Below are positions 1 through 8,558 of a stretch of DNA of 57,534 nucleotides, one piece after another. Position numbers and translations under genes: made by a program. The notes below the pieces were generated by a model that saw only the letters and a program-made list of their open reading frames with translations, ran no database searches and had not been told where the DNA came from. The DNA comes from Longimycelium tulufanense (GTDB taxonomy: Bacteria; Actinomycetota; Actinomycetes; Mycobacteriales; Pseudonocardiaceae), in contig NZ_BMMK01000031.1 of NCBI RefSeq assembly GCF_014645795.1, positions 1-57,534 of the forward strand. The letters are read 5' to 3'. Numbering within the stretch: the stretch's first letter is position 1; each line of letters starts with the position of its first letter.

Positions 1-114
1 GACGACTGTCCGCAGCAAGGAAGTAACCACATCAACGCGATCCACCGTTAACTTGACACACCCTCGATCTCCTGAGATGGAGTTGTGGAGTGCCCGGCCG
101 GGGTCGGGAGTCGG

Positions 115-474
115 TTAGCCCTGGACCTTGACCTGCTTGGTCAACCAGGTACAAAACTGGTGGTCAAGGATCTGGGCGTGGGGCTGGCGTCGAGCGGGCC
201 ATGTCTCCACCGTGTCGGCGGTGAGTTCCGGGATGACCTGGCTCCAGACTGGCTGTCCGATGGGGCGTTCGAACACGGCGAGCACGGTGGGACGGCCGGG
301 CTGGTCGGATCGCAGGATGACCCGGTGCCCCCGTACGGTGTCACCGGTAAGGCTCCAGGGGGTGGGAACGTCGACGTCCCGTGCGGCGGTGACCACAGTG
401 ACAGTGGCCGGGCCGTGGGGGGCGAACCGTCCGGGCTGGGTGGTGCGTAGCCATGCCGGCAGAGAGCTGGACAT
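115..474 (-). CDS. Hypothetical protein of the integrated element
   Basis: A 119-residue soluble protein that I do not recognise. It has no signal peptide or membrane segment. The ATG at 474 is preceded by AAGGAA at about 8 nt spacing, which supports this start. It is rich in Val, Thr and Arg and ends with a Trp/Lys-containing tail. It is the leftmost gene of a long minus-strand block belonging to the element integrated at tRNA-Leu, so it is probably accessory DNA. The function is unknown. Confidence 0.6.
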   Translation of the reverse strand: MSSSLPAWLRTTQPGRFAPHGPATVTVVTAARDVDVPTPWSLTGDTVRGHRVILRSDQPGRPTVLAVFERPIGQPVWSQVIPELTADTVETWPARRQPHAQILDHQFCTWLTKQVKVQG

Positions 475-486
475 GAAGATCGTTCC

Positions 487-759
487 TTATCTGTTGGGCT
501 GGATGTGGCGGAGGTGGGGGCCGTCCGGCCGGAGGGGGTTGGGCAAGGAGAACGGGGCCACTGCGGGCATCGCGTTCAGGCGCCACGCCAGCGCAAGCCT
601 GGAGGAGGGGAGGTACAGATCAGCGCCGGTTTGCTTGCCCGGCTTCCGTGGTCGCAGGTGGCTCTCACACTCGTTACCCAGATGGCTTCGATTCGACCTC
701 CCGTACTCAGGTTGGCGCGAGAGGTACTTGCCCCAAAGGGGAATCAACCAGCCAGGCAC
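487..759 (-). CDS. Doubtful 90-residue ORF filling the gap upstream of the gene at 115-474
   Basis: The interval 475-822 holds no convincing gene. This open frame ends 13 bp before the next start, which would suit translational coupling. Its composition (Ser, Arg and Pro rich, no motif) is what a spurious GC-rich frame gives. I see no clear ribosome binding site or homology. It is listed only so the interval is not silent. Confidence 0.2.
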   Translation of the reverse strand: MPGWLIPLWGKYLSRQPEYGRSNRSHLGNECESHLRPRKPGKQTGADLYLPSSRLALAWRLNAMPAVAPFSLPNPLRPDGPHLRHIQPNR

Positions 760-822
760 AGTACGACGCGGGCTGGACGCGCAAATTGCGCGTCCCCCCC
801 GCGTCCGGTGTCGTGGGTCAGA

Positions 823-1143
823 TCAACCCAGGCATTTCTTTCCGTCGGTCTGAGCGACCCGCGTGTACCAGGCCCGCTCGACGGCGTCGGGGTCGCCGAG
901 CCTCCGCTGCTCGTGCGGTCGGAAGCACGACTCCTGGGCGGGCTTCCCCTTGTACTGGATTTTCACCCAGATCCACGAATCGCCGCAGTGGATGTAATAC
1001 GATCCGTATTGTGCGGGTGCGGTGGACTTGTAGAAACCGCACCTCGCGTAAAGGTCGGGAGGCGTCGCCGCCGCGGTCGGCGTGAACACTGCACCCAAGG
1101 CCGCAGCGATCGCGGCGCATCCCACGACAAAACGCTTCATCAT
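823..1143 (-). CDS. Small secreted cysteine-containing protein, DUF6355-like
   Basis: This protein of about 106 residues starts with MMKRF, then a hydrophobic stretch ending TPTAAA, a typical Sec signal peptide with cleavage before TPPD. The start at 1143 (or the adjacent ATG at 1140) is set by AGGAG 5-8 nt upstream. The mature part has cysteines in CGFY, HCGDS, ESCF and KKCLG, suggesting two disulfides, and aromatic residues around YGSYYIHCG. The spacing resembles small exported actinobacterial proteins of the DUF6355 type; this assignment is from memory of the pattern and is tentative. The likely location is outside the cell. Confidence 0.7.
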   Translation of the reverse strand: MMKRFVVGCAAIAAALGAVFTPTAAATPPDLYARCGFYKSTAPAQYGSYYIHCGDSWIWVKIQYKGKPAQESCFRPHEQRRLGDPDAVERAWYTRVAQTDGKKCLG

Positions 1144-1408
1144 ATGCACTCCTGACTGGGTTTCGGGCACGGAACATCAACCGCCTTCTTTGCTATTTCT
1201 GCCTGAAGCAGCTGACCTTGGTGTTCCGAGAGCGGACGGTTGTCTTGCCTTCTCCACTGTGAATGATCAACAGATGCCGTGGCAATGCCGTTGCGTTGCC
1301 AAACCGCAGAAACATGGCAACGCCTCGGCGATGCGCGGTGAGGAAAACCGGGTGTGGTGGCGGCGAATCCGCGATCATGTGACGCTTTTTCCTCGGCTCT
1401 CCGTGGCA

Positions 1409-2332
1409 TCAGGGCCGTCGTGAGCGCGGTCGGCGGCGGCCGTAGGCGATGCCGTCCCGGATGGCTCGCTCGACCTCGCGTTTGCCCAGGGGTTCTTGGG
1501 TGCGGCGCCGGCACTCCTCAGCGGCCTGGGTGAGCGCCTCGGTGATGGTGTGGTCGTCGAGCTCCGGGAAGGTGGCCAGTGCCACTGCGGCGCGGAGCAC
1601 CGTGATTCGACGCTTGCCCTCTCGTGCGGTGGCCACCTTCTCGGCTTCGCCGTCGAGGGCGGCACGGAGGTAGGCCGGATGGTGGGTCGCCGCGGCGCGG
1701 GCCGTGTCCCGTTCGGGTGGAGGCGGTGGGGTCAGGGCGAGGGTCAGCCAGTCCGGCAGCGGCCGCACGGGAGCGTCGTGGACGACGCGGTAGCGGCCTT
1801 CGGGTCGCACTGAGCCGGCGGCGACGACATAGCCACCGATGCCGCGGGTGTCGATCCGCCAGCCCAGGGTGCCCACCGTGTTGCGCAGTTCCACCGTGGC
1901 GGGGGCCTCGAAGTACAGGTGCAGGCCGCCAGTGGTCCGGACGGTGAACGTGTCGGTCGGCACTGGCTGTCCGGCCCGGGCCGCCAACTTCACCAGGACG
2001 TCACGGCCCCCGCGGGCACCGGCCCACTCGGGCGGGGGCCGGTGGCCGTGGGCGATGTCGAGGTCGATCACGAGCAAGCCGGCGGGTCCGGTCGGGATCC
2101 CGATGTTGAACGGCTGGGCCCAAATCTTGCGGATCACGGTGGGGTCGGTGGTGGCGCATGCCTCCCATCCGACGTGCCCGTCCTGGCACACCCCGAGTCC
2201 TCGGCAGTTCTCTGCGCTGTGCCAGAAGGGCCGTTTTCCACCGGGGACGAGGGGGAAGACGGGCCAGCCTCGCTCGGCGGCCGCCAGTGCCGCACGCATT
2301 AGCTGGCGGGGTGGGACATGCGGCGGTGACAT
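1409..2332 (-). CDS. Bifunctional DNA primase/polymerase, N-terminal domain protein
   Basis: A 307-residue protein with the AEP-type primase/polymerase fold. An N-terminal helix (AALAAAERGWPVFPLVPG) is followed by a KRPFWH segment, a Cys pair in the NCRGLGVCQDGH region, and the catalytic-type acidic strand LLVIDLDIAHG at about residues 95-105. TGGLHLYFEAP and RGIGGYVVAAGS follow, both characteristic of the family. The ATG at 2332 is chosen because AAGGAG lies 9 nt upstream; the frame is open further upstream but looks unlike protein. Such proteins replicate or prime plasmids and integrative elements, so this is the likely replication protein here. No helicase domain follows; the C-terminus is helical and basic. 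Confidence 0.85.
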   Translation of the reverse strand: MSPPHVPPRQLMRAALAAAERGWPVFPLVPGGKRPFWHSAENCRGLGVCQDGHVGWEACATTDPTVIRKIWAQPFNIGIPTGPAGLLVIDLDIAHGHRPPPEWAGARGGRDVLVKLAARAGQPVPTDTFTVRTTGGLHLYFEAPATVELRNTVGTLGWRIDTRGIGGYVVAAGSVRPEGRYRVVHDAPVRPLPDWLTLALTPPPPPERDTARAAATHHPAYLRAALDGEAEKVATAREGKRRITVLRAAVALATFPELDDHTITEALTQAAEECRRRTQEPLGKREVERAIRDGIAYGRRRPRSRRP

Positions 2333-2603
2333 GGTTCTGAACTCCTTGGGGTGCGGCGTGTCCCGGCATAGGCGGGCACGGGCTTGCGATCGCGGCGCAC
2401 AGGAGCACCGGATGGGGTGGGGTGCGCGCTGGGCACCACTGACACCACCGTGGCTGAGGATGCGGCAAGCAGAAAGGGTTGAGGCGGTGCCAAATCTGGC
2501 AATGCGGCAACAGCTGAATGGTGGTCGCAGCCTGACCAACGGGATCGGATGTGGGCTTCTGCGTGGTGGGAGTTCTCGTGCAGTGACAGCTTGGGTGCCG
2601 GGG

Positions 2604-2637
2604 CGTGCGGCCGGGGTAGGGCATCCCCGACCGCACG
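2604..2637 (-). terminator. Hairpin after the gene at 2650-2997
   Basis: Arms of 13 bp (2604-2616 and 2625-2637) pair with one mismatch around an 8-nt loop, just downstream of the stop at 2650. There is no T-run, as is common for actinobacterial terminators. The rest of the 2333-2649 interval shows no gene. Confidence 0.6.
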
Positions 2638-2649
2638 ACACTCTCCTAC

Positions 2650-2997
2650 TCAGTCGAGTGGGGTGGTTCCGGGCATGCTCAGCCAGGCGACGGTCGGTTC
2701 TGCGATGGCCGACCAGCCCGAGTTCTGACATGCAAAGAAGTGGTCGTCGCAGGCGACGACGTCGCCAACCGACAATGACCGGTTGCCGCGCTCGCGGTAC
2801 TGCGTCACGTGGGGATCCGGCTCCGTGACGTCGGGGTTGTGGTCGGCGTTGTAGAGCGCGAATGCCTTGTTGCAGGCGGCGATGTGATCGGGTGCGGTGC
2901 AATCGTCGTAGTGGGCGACGAGGACCACATCATGGTCGTGTTGGTAGCCGTCGATCATCGCCTTCCTGTTGGTGTTGTGATAGATGTGTACATGCAT
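2650..2997 (-). CDS. Conserved mobile-element protein of unknown function
   Basis: A 115-residue acidic protein with no signal peptide. The N-terminus MHVHIYHNTN leads into a segment describing a query-like strand (DVVLVAHYD). The C-terminal half has the block RERGNRSLSVGDVV followed by an aromatic and GWSAI. That GNRSLSVGDVV block recurs in small proteins of actinobacterial plasmids and integrative elements and resembles YodL-like domains. The biochemical role is unknown. It probably begins a transcript that ends at the hairpin at 2604-2637. Confidence 0.7.
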   Translation of the reverse strand: MHVHIYHNTNRKAMIDGYQHDHDVVLVAHYDDCTAPDHIAACNKAFALYNADHNPDVTEPDPHVTQYRERGNRSLSVGDVVACDDHFFACQNSGWSAIAEPTVAWLSMPGTTPLD

Positions 2998-3200
2998 GGT
3001 CGTCTTCTCCCATGTTTTTCTGAGGCAGTGTGACGTGTGCTCTCTTGAGTGAGTTCACATATTTCAGTCGATGTCCTATTGGGACAGTCAGGAGATTTTT
3101 CGAGTCGGTTCCTGGCCGGGTCACGCAGACGTGTCACTGCTCGAGGTGGACTCGGACGGGTAGTCCTGGCCGGGATGCGGTCCCGGCAAGGACACCGCCG

Positions 3201-3836
3201 TCACAGCTCGATGATGGCGATCTGGCCGATCTGCTCCGGTGGGATGCCCAACTCGGTCAGCAGCGCCAGGATGCGCTGTTCCTGGAGCTGGCCGGCCTTG
3301 GCGAGGAAGTTGCCGAACCAGTAACGGAAGCTCTCGTCGAAGGGACCAAGCCCGCTGCCGGACTCGTCGACCCCCGTCACCACGCACGGCCCAGAGATCA
3401 CGGGTGGCCCCTCGGGACACTTCAGCAGCCCGCGTACGTGGGCTCGCTCGCGATCGCTGGCCGCATAGTCACCGGAGGCGACATCACGCAGGAGCTGTTC
3501 CATGAACAAGCTCGCGCAGACGTTGAGCGTGCTGGTGGTCAGGCTGTTCTCGCCGACCCAGAAGTCCACGCCCCGCAGGTGGTGCATCCTCTCACGAAGA
3601 GGGTCACCGACGAGGCGGTCGACGTCCGGCCCCGGGTTGTGCCGGTCGATCTCGATCACCTCGACGTGGTCCATGCCCAGCGAGATCGCGAGCATCGTGT
3701 CCGGGTTGTCGCTCTCGTCGGGATCCTCGTCAGGGTTGGGCGTCCACGTCGCCGCGTCCGGGCCGGACTCGGTGCTCTCCTCGGTGGTAACGTCGTCGAT
3801 TCGTTCCATCAGGTCGTGTAGGCCGCTGTTGGCCAT
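3201..3836 (-). CDS. DUF3846-like protein of the integrated element
   Basis: A 211-residue soluble acidic protein. The first 45 residues are low complexity and acidic (many Asp, Glu, Pro). Then comes MLAISLGMDHVEVIEIDR, and a core with DFWVGENSLTTSTLNVCAS, GPCVVTGVDESG and a C-terminal helix ending IGQIAIIEL. The order of these blocks matches small proteins, DUF3846-like, found in actinobacterial mobile elements. This is a family-level guess from pattern. It starts with ATG at 3836 after a GAGAGGAACACC-type leader that is shared with two other places nearby (see the leader repeat entry). Confidence 0.65.
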   Translation of the reverse strand: MANSGLHDLMERIDDVTTEESTESGPDAATWTPNPDEDPDESDNPDTMLAISLGMDHVEVIEIDRHNPGPDVDRLVGDPLRERMHHLRGVDFWVGENSLTTSTLNVCASLFMEQLLRDVASGDYAASDRERAHVRGLLKCPEGPPVISGPCVVTGVDESGSGLGPFDESFRYWFGNFLAKAGQLQEQRILALLTELGIPPEQIGQIAIIEL

Positions 3837-4228
3837 GATGGTGTTCCTCTCTGTCGTGATCCTGGTCGGGGCAGGTTTGGCGTCCCGCCCGTCGGTCGCG
3901 TAAGTGCGGATGCGCGTTGGCGGTTGCGGCGGCTCCTCCTTCCGCTGTGGCTGGGGGTCGAGATCGGTAACCCGCTCGTGGGGGGGTCAGCGGCCTCTGC
4001 ACTGTCGTGTCGTTTGTGCGCGTGCGAGTCTGCTCACCGGAGAGAGCAGTCCCGGTAACCCTGAGAGCGGTCCAGGGCGGCTATCCTGGAGTTGTGGCCC
4101 GCTGACAAGGCGTCGGGTGTTCCTCTCCGCCGTTCCTGGGGTGGGCCGCGTGTGCTGGTGAGAAGTTTGGCGAGCCCTTCGTGGGTAGCGGCGTCGGGAA
4201 ACCACGCTGCTCGATCGCCGGCACATCG

Positions 4229-4266
4229 GGTGTGCCCGGCGGGAGTCGTTTTCCGCCGGGCACACC
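4229..4266 (-). terminator. Perfect 14-bp hairpin after the 42-residue gene
   Basis: Arms 4229-4242 and 4253-4266 are exact inverted repeats (GGTGTGCCCGGCGG) around a 10-nt loop. It lies 81 bp downstream of the stop at 4347 and is probably a terminator. A role as a protein-binding or transfer site cannot be excluded. Confidence 0.6.
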
Positions 4267-4346
4267 TGGGTCTGTTCCGCCGACAAGAACGGTGATCCGG
4301 ATCGGGTTTCGCTGCGGTTCAGGTGTGTTGCTGTGAATCAGGACGG

Positions 4347-4475
4347 TCAGTCCTTCAGATTCTTGTTCGTGAGGCGGTCGACGAGGGCCTTCACGAGATC
4401 GGGGATGTCGATGACGATCCATCCCAGTGTGAACATTGCGACGACAGCCACGGCGTCACTGAGTAGGTTCCACAT
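4347..4475 (-). CDS. 42-residue putative membrane microprotein
   Basis: A short frame beginning MWNLLSDAVAVVAMFTLG and ending LTNKNLKD. Residues 3-24 form a hydrophobic, probably membrane-spanning or amphipathic helix, followed by a charged tail with four Lys and four Asp. The ATG at 4475 has AGAGGAA about 6 nt upstream within the repeated leader, and a strong hairpin follows the stop. Codon third positions are mostly G or C. The signal, start site and terminator make it a credible real gene, but no family is recognised. Confidence 0.6.
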   Translation of the reverse strand: MWNLLSDAVAVVAMFTLGWIVIDIPDLVKALVDRLTNKNLKD

Positions 4476-4542
4476 TGGATGTTCCTCTCGGGTGTTCCTG
4501 GATCCGGTGGGTTTGGCGTCCCACCCGGTTCATCAGGGGAAG

Positions 4543-5055
4543 TCAGTCGGCGAGCAGGCCGCTGTTCGGCATATGCCGCTGAGCCTCGGTACTGTTGGTC
4601 GGTGGCTGTGGGAGGGGAAGGGCAGCCGGTTTGTCGTGCAGCACAGCAGGGTGACCGGTGACGGTGTAGTGATCCCTTCGGGCGCTTGCTGTGGCCTCCT
4701 GTTCGTTGGGGTAGAAGGGCTGTCCAGTCCTGCCACCGTCCACACAGGTGGGACACAGGTAGGTGTGGCGGTGGCCAACGACGCCATGGCGGCGGACGAT
4801 GGTGATGGGGTGCGGCCTGTAGTCGTACTCGCTGGCGGCGGCGAGGATCTCGTTCAAGGCCACGAACCACGTGGTGCACTGGTGGAGGGAGAAGGGCTGC
4901 CCGGTCGGGGTGATGACGGTGGGCAAGTACAGGGTTCCTCCACCGCTGCGGGCAACGTCCTGGTACTGACCGACGAGGTAGCCGTCGGCGAACACGCGGA
5001 GAGCGCGGTGCTCGCTGATTTTGATGGTGTGGCGGCGGGACTCATTGAGCCGCAA
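4543..5055 (-). CDS. Hypothetical protein with a CPTC zinc-knuckle-like motif
   Basis: A 170-residue protein. The N-terminal part carries HTIKISEHRALRVFADG and GGTLYLPTVITP, and a conserved-looking TTWFVALNEILAAASEY helix. The central part has TYLCPTCVDGG, a single CxxC pair, and the tail is Pro-rich and low complexity. No catalytic motif is evident. It follows the ArdC-like gene on the same strand after a 113-bp gap and is probably part of the element's accessory block. Its function is unknown. Confidence 0.6.
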   Translation of the reverse strand: MRLNESRRHTIKISEHRALRVFADGYLVGQYQDVARSGGGTLYLPTVITPTGQPFSLHQCTTWFVALNEILAAASEYDYRPHPITIVRRHGVVGHRHTYLCPTCVDGGRTGQPFYPNEQEATASARRDHYTVTGHPAVLHDKPAALPLPQPPTNSTEAQRHMPNSGLLAD

Positions 5056-5168
5056 TGCGTGACTCCATTTCTCTCACGTTTGCAAGCAGGTACCTGAAAC
5101 CTCGATTCGCTCGGCTCGATCCGCGATGTGTCCCCAGAGGTCGCTCAGAGACGCGAGGGCCAGTGTGG

Positions 5169-7130
5169 TCAGGGAGCGGTCGGGCTGAGCGGGGGTGGAG
5201 TGATGTGAAAACCTGCTGCGGTAAAGACATCGCGGGCCCACTGGCGGCAGGCTTTGCGCTCGTGGTCATCGAGCTGGGTGTCCCAGTCCCGGTCCGGTGA
5301 CGGCACGACGAGCCGTGTGAGGACCTTGGCGGCGGCGTCCAGCTGTGCGGTTGTCACGCTCGGGCTGTCGTCTGGGGGTGAGGCTGGTATTCCCTCAGCT
5401 ACTCCGGGAGGGTTGACAACACCGCGGTGCTCTATTGAGAGCGGGGTTTCGGGGGGTGCGGTGAGAACGGGGTGGTCTGGGGACGCACCGTGGGCGGTGT
5501 CCGTATCTGCCATGGCGGCGATGAACTGTTGCCAGGTGTCGTCTTTTGGGTCGGCGGCGTCGGGGTCACTTCCCAACTCATCCTCGACGGGGTTCGCCTC
5601 GGTCCTTTCCGCCTGGACATTGTCTGGTGGAGCCGCGACGGGCACGTCGCCCGAGCCGGAGACTGGCACCTCCTCGACCGGGGCCGGGCTGGGTGGCGCC
5701 GGTTCCGGTCCGCGGTGATCGCTGTCGCTTTCGGTGACCAACCGGTGGAACGCTGCGGCCCGGGCAAGGTGTTGGTCCCGCTCGGCCACGAGCGTGTCGA
5801 TCTGTTCCTGAAGCCGGTCGGCGTCGCTCTGAGCCTTCGCTGCCCGCGCGGGTGCGTAGTAGCGGGCCGTTGCCAATCGGACGGCTTCCAAGTCCGGGTG
5901 GGACAGCCAGTGCTGCAACACCCCCTGGGTCAGCGCGGTCACGCGGTCTTCGGTGCGGGTCGGCACCGTGCTCGAGGTGAGGTGCCCCGTGGCGCGGCGT
6001 ACGGACAGGCCCAGCCGTTCACCGTCGAGGATCGTCTGCGGTCGGATGCCGCGGGTGCCCCCGATGAGGGTGATCCCGTTCGCCGTGAGCGGTGAGGGAT
6101 GGGGGTCATAGCCGGTGACGCGGCGGTCCGTGTCCTCGAGGGTGTCGCCCCAGTCCACGTCGATGTCCTGGGGAACCACGGTGTCGTCGTCGGGATAGGG
6201 GTGCCGTTCCGGAGATACGGTGACAGCACCTGCGATGCGGTCGGCGCGGACGACGTACCGGGTCCGCCCGGTGGTCCAGTTCGTGGTGACGGCCGCGGTG
6301 GCCGTGCCGTAGCGACCGAGGTTGAGACGGACGATCTCCGGGGTTCGGCAGTCCTCCTGCTCCGTCGTGGTGGGCGTTGGCCGTAGGCTCGGGTCCACAG
6401 GTGCCGGGGTGGCTGGCGCGGCCTCGGGGTGCTCGTGTCCTGGGGCTGCGGTGTGAGCGGTGTTGGGCCCCGTCACCGCGCTGGTGCGGGGATGAGCCAG
6501 CACGTCGGCCAGCATTAGGGCCAGCGCCGCAGCGGCTGTGGCTTCGTCGTCTCGACGCAGGTACACCACACCGGCGGCGGTGTCGACCCTGTTACAGGTG
6601 GCGGTCTGCTCGATCCGATATCCGGCGGCCTCGACCTGGGCACACAGATGCTCCAGCGGCGACGGGGTGGGCTCCGGCCTGCCGACGGAGTCGACTCCCG
6701 CAGCCTGGGTAGACGCGAGAACCTCCGCCGGAGCCAGTTCCGTGGACGCCGCAGCGGACTGGTCCCGAGGCTCGGTCTGACCGATGTCGAACACCGCCTC
6801 CAGCCGGAGGTTGGCCGGGATCTGCTCGCCTACGTGGGCCGGCAACGCTCGCAGCCCGCACTCCCCGCTGCGGACGCGACGGCCACGCACCTTCCACTCG
6901 TCGAACGTGGCGACGTCCCGCACGGCGACACGACGTTCCTCGGCTTGAAGCGCGAGCATGACCTTGGCGGCCGTGGACAGCCGGCGGACACTGTCGGCGG
7001 CCCCCTCCAGCACGGCCAGCCGGCCCGCGGTGGCCTCGCGATCACCCAGCACGATCCTGGTGCGGCGAATCAGGTCGGCGTCCCGGCGGCGGGCATCCTC
7101 GCGGTGACGTGGGGTGGTGCGGCGAACCAT
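5169..7130 (-). CDS. Large ArdC-like (antirestriction-type) protein with coiled-coil tail
   Basis: A 653-residue protein. Residues 35-105 contain a helix with AKVMLALQAEERRVAVRD followed by FDEWKVRGRRVRSGECGL, the pattern of the ssDNA-binding ArdC N-terminal domain (Trp, then GR-V-GE). Residues 165-235 resemble the second ArdC domain, but the zinc-protease HExxH is missing; ALMLADVLAH stands in its place, so I infer loss of catalysis. A middle domain (NLGRYGTATAAVTTNW onward) and a coiled coil (RLQEQIDTLVAERDQ) follow, then a disordered acidic region. The ATG at 7130 is preferred because AAAGGA lies 8 nt upstream and a terminator hairpin sits beyond it. ArdC proteins protect incoming DNA; that role is inferred here. 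Confidence 0.65.
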   Translation of the reverse strand: MVRRTTPRHREDARRRDADLIRRTRIVLGDREATAGRLAVLEGAADSVRRLSTAAKVMLALQAEERRVAVRDVATFDEWKVRGRRVRSGECGLRALPAHVGEQIPANLRLEAVFDIGQTEPRDQSAAASTELAPAEVLASTQAAGVDSVGRPEPTPSPLEHLCAQVEAAGYRIEQTATCNRVDTAAGVVYLRRDDEATAAAALALMLADVLAHPRTSAVTGPNTAHTAAPGHEHPEAAPATPAPVDPSLRPTPTTTEQEDCRTPEIVRLNLGRYGTATAAVTTNWTTGRTRYVVRADRIAGAVTVSPERHPYPDDDTVVPQDIDVDWGDTLEDTDRRVTGYDPHPSPLTANGITLIGGTRGIRPQTILDGERLGLSVRRATGHLTSSTVPTRTEDRVTALTQGVLQHWLSHPDLEAVRLATARYYAPARAAKAQSDADRLQEQIDTLVAERDQHLARAAAFHRLVTESDSDHRGPEPAPPSPAPVEEVPVSGSGDVPVAAPPDNVQAERTEANPVEDELGSDPDAADPKDDTWQQFIAAMADTDTAHGASPDHPVLTAPPETPLSIEHRGVVNPPGVAEGIPASPPDDSPSVTTAQLDAAAKVLTRLVVPSPDRDWDTQLDDHERKACRQWARDVFTAAGFHITPPPLSPTAP

Positions 7131-7166
7131 AGCGATTGTCCTTTCTGTGCTCTGGTGGCGTGCTCG

Positions 7167-7202
7167 GGCAGGGGCACATCCCTGCTGGGACGTGCCCCTG
7201 CC
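7167..7202 (-). terminator. Long hairpin between the DUF932 and ArdC-like genes
   Basis: GGCAGGGGCAC (7167-7177) pairs with GTGCCCCTGCC (7192-7202). The pairing continues inward with TCCC/GGGA after one mismatch, leaving a 4-nt loop. It lies 150 bp past the stop at 7355 and supports separate transcription of the two genes. Confidence 0.7.
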
Positions 7203-7354
7203 GTGGTGGTGCTCGAATGGGGTGGCCAGCTGGCGTCGCAGTGAGTCCTGCCGACTCGCGCCGGGAATCCGTGCCCGGACGATCTCGGGCAACACGACGG
7301 ATGAGGCGGTGAAGCAGGCCCCGGGATACCGGTATGGCGGGCGACGGTGGTCGG

Positions 7355-8365
7355 TCACGCACCCGGTGAGACGGCTGAGAGCAGCTCGTAGGCGTGCTGC
7401 TTGCGCTGTGCCACGTCGGCGCTGATCAGCGTGCGCGTAGCCCGCGCCGTGGTGTTCTTGGCGGGAGCGAAGTGGTCCAGATACTCGCCCACCGCCTGCA
7501 ATCCGGCAGCGGCGCTCCCGCGGATAGCGGCGTTGGTGGGCGCCTCCCGGAACAACGACATCAGCGTGTCCTCACGCCGTGTGGCGTTGGCACGGGCCCG
7601 TGTCGAGGGGTCGGGCTCGAGAGGCCAGACCTGGCGGATGATCTCGCGAAACGCAGCGTCGGTCAGCTCCTGTTCACAGAGCTTCTCGACAGCATGCTCG
7701 AACTCCTCGGCATAGGCCCACATCAGGCCCAGCGTTTGCCGTGCCTCCTCGACTTTGCCCTTCAAGTCGCCGGAGTGCCGGATCGACACCGACGATACCG
7801 CCTCGGCCAGCCCCAGCCGCCACGTGTTCGCGCACACGACTCGTACCGGGGTAATCAGCACCCGGAACGCGGACGTCCCATCGTGCGAATTCAACGCGGC
7901 CACGTAAAGATCGAAGTCATCGACACCGGCCACACGCAGCCCCTCGGGCAGTTTCATGGTCACGAACACCTGGCGGCCACGCCGCAGCGAGCCCGCGGTC
8001 TCGAACTCCGCGCCCGCTTCACGCACCAGCACGTCCAGAAACTCCGCGTGCTCCTCATTCTGAATGTGCCGATAGCCCGCCCCGACCACCGCGTCACCCA
8101 GCGACTCCATCTCACCGGTGATCGGGTGGTCACGGACCACAGCGAACTGGCCGCGCACCGGCACGGTCTGTATGCCGCTGCCAGCCTGCTCGTAACCCAT
8201 AAGCCGAATCTTGCGCACATTCCACCCGCCCAGATGGGCCACCTCCATCACCTCACGCGCGCTCAACCCGTACGGAGTCACCGTGCCCAACTGGTGCCAG
8301 GCCGGCTGACGAGCCGAGAAAAACGCGGCGCGACCGTTGCTCAGTACCTCAATTTCATGAGCCAT
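7355..8365 (-). CDS. DUF932 domain protein (phage/plasmid-like, TIGR03299 type)
   Basis: A 336-residue protein with the full DUF932 layout: an N-terminal PAWHQLGT near residue 22, GYEQAGSGIQTVPVRGQFAVVRD, then YRHIQNEEHAEFLDVL, RRGRQVFVTMKLPEG, YVAALNSHDGTSAFRVLITPVRVVCANTW and a helical C-terminal half ending near the start of a hairpin. The ATG at 8365 (MAHEIEVL) has AGGGG 8 nt upstream. DUF932 proteins are carried by phages, plasmids and integrative elements; their biochemical role is not established. It fits the mobile-element context. Confidence 0.85.
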   Translation of the reverse strand: MAHEIEVLSNGRAAFFSARQPAWHQLGTVTPYGLSAREVMEVAHLGGWNVRKIRLMGYEQAGSGIQTVPVRGQFAVVRDHPITGEMESLGDAVVGAGYRHIQNEEHAEFLDVLVREAGAEFETAGSLRRGRQVFVTMKLPEGLRVAGVDDFDLYVAALNSHDGTSAFRVLITPVRVVCANTWRLGLAEAVSSVSIRHSGDLKGKVEEARQTLGLMWAYAEEFEHAVEKLCEQELTDAAFREIIRQVWPLEPDPSTRARANATRREDTLMSLFREAPTNAAIRGSAAAGLQAVGEYLDHFAPAKNTTARATRTLISADVAQRKQHAYELLSAVSPGA

Positions 8366-8558
8366 GGCGTCACCCCTATCATTTGTGTGGTTAAGAACAG
8401 GAGAGATGGGGCACGGCAACTCGCATCGCAGTCAACGGCAGCGGTGTCCGGCGACGTGTCCCGATCATGGCCGAATCTTCGGCACGCGATACCGCCAATG
8501 GAATCCGAAGTAACTTTCGCTTCATGAATGTTTTCGGCTGGCGTTGCCGCAACCTGAT

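Larger units (their letters stand above)
3841..4530 (-). repeat. Three related leader sequences (at 3841, 4117 and 4479)
   Basis: Read on the plus strand, three short stretches begin TGTTCCTCTC and end, 34-55 bp later, with GTTTGGCG: 3841-3890, 4117-4180 and 4479-4530. The first and third also share a GATCC-GGT segment and end GTTTGGCGTCCCRCCC. On the minus strand each supplies the AGAGGAA ribosome binding site of a following frame: the gene at 3836, a possible 23-codon TTG frame at 4108, and the 42-residue gene at 4475. They look like duplicated 5' leaders, possibly carrying a shared promoter. Confidence 0.55.

Noticed and set aside
1-114. Left end of the integrated element
   Set aside because: I looked for a repeat of the tRNA-Leu 3' end (GTCCGAGGGGGG on the plus strand) near the window start and found none, so the left attachment site must lie outside.
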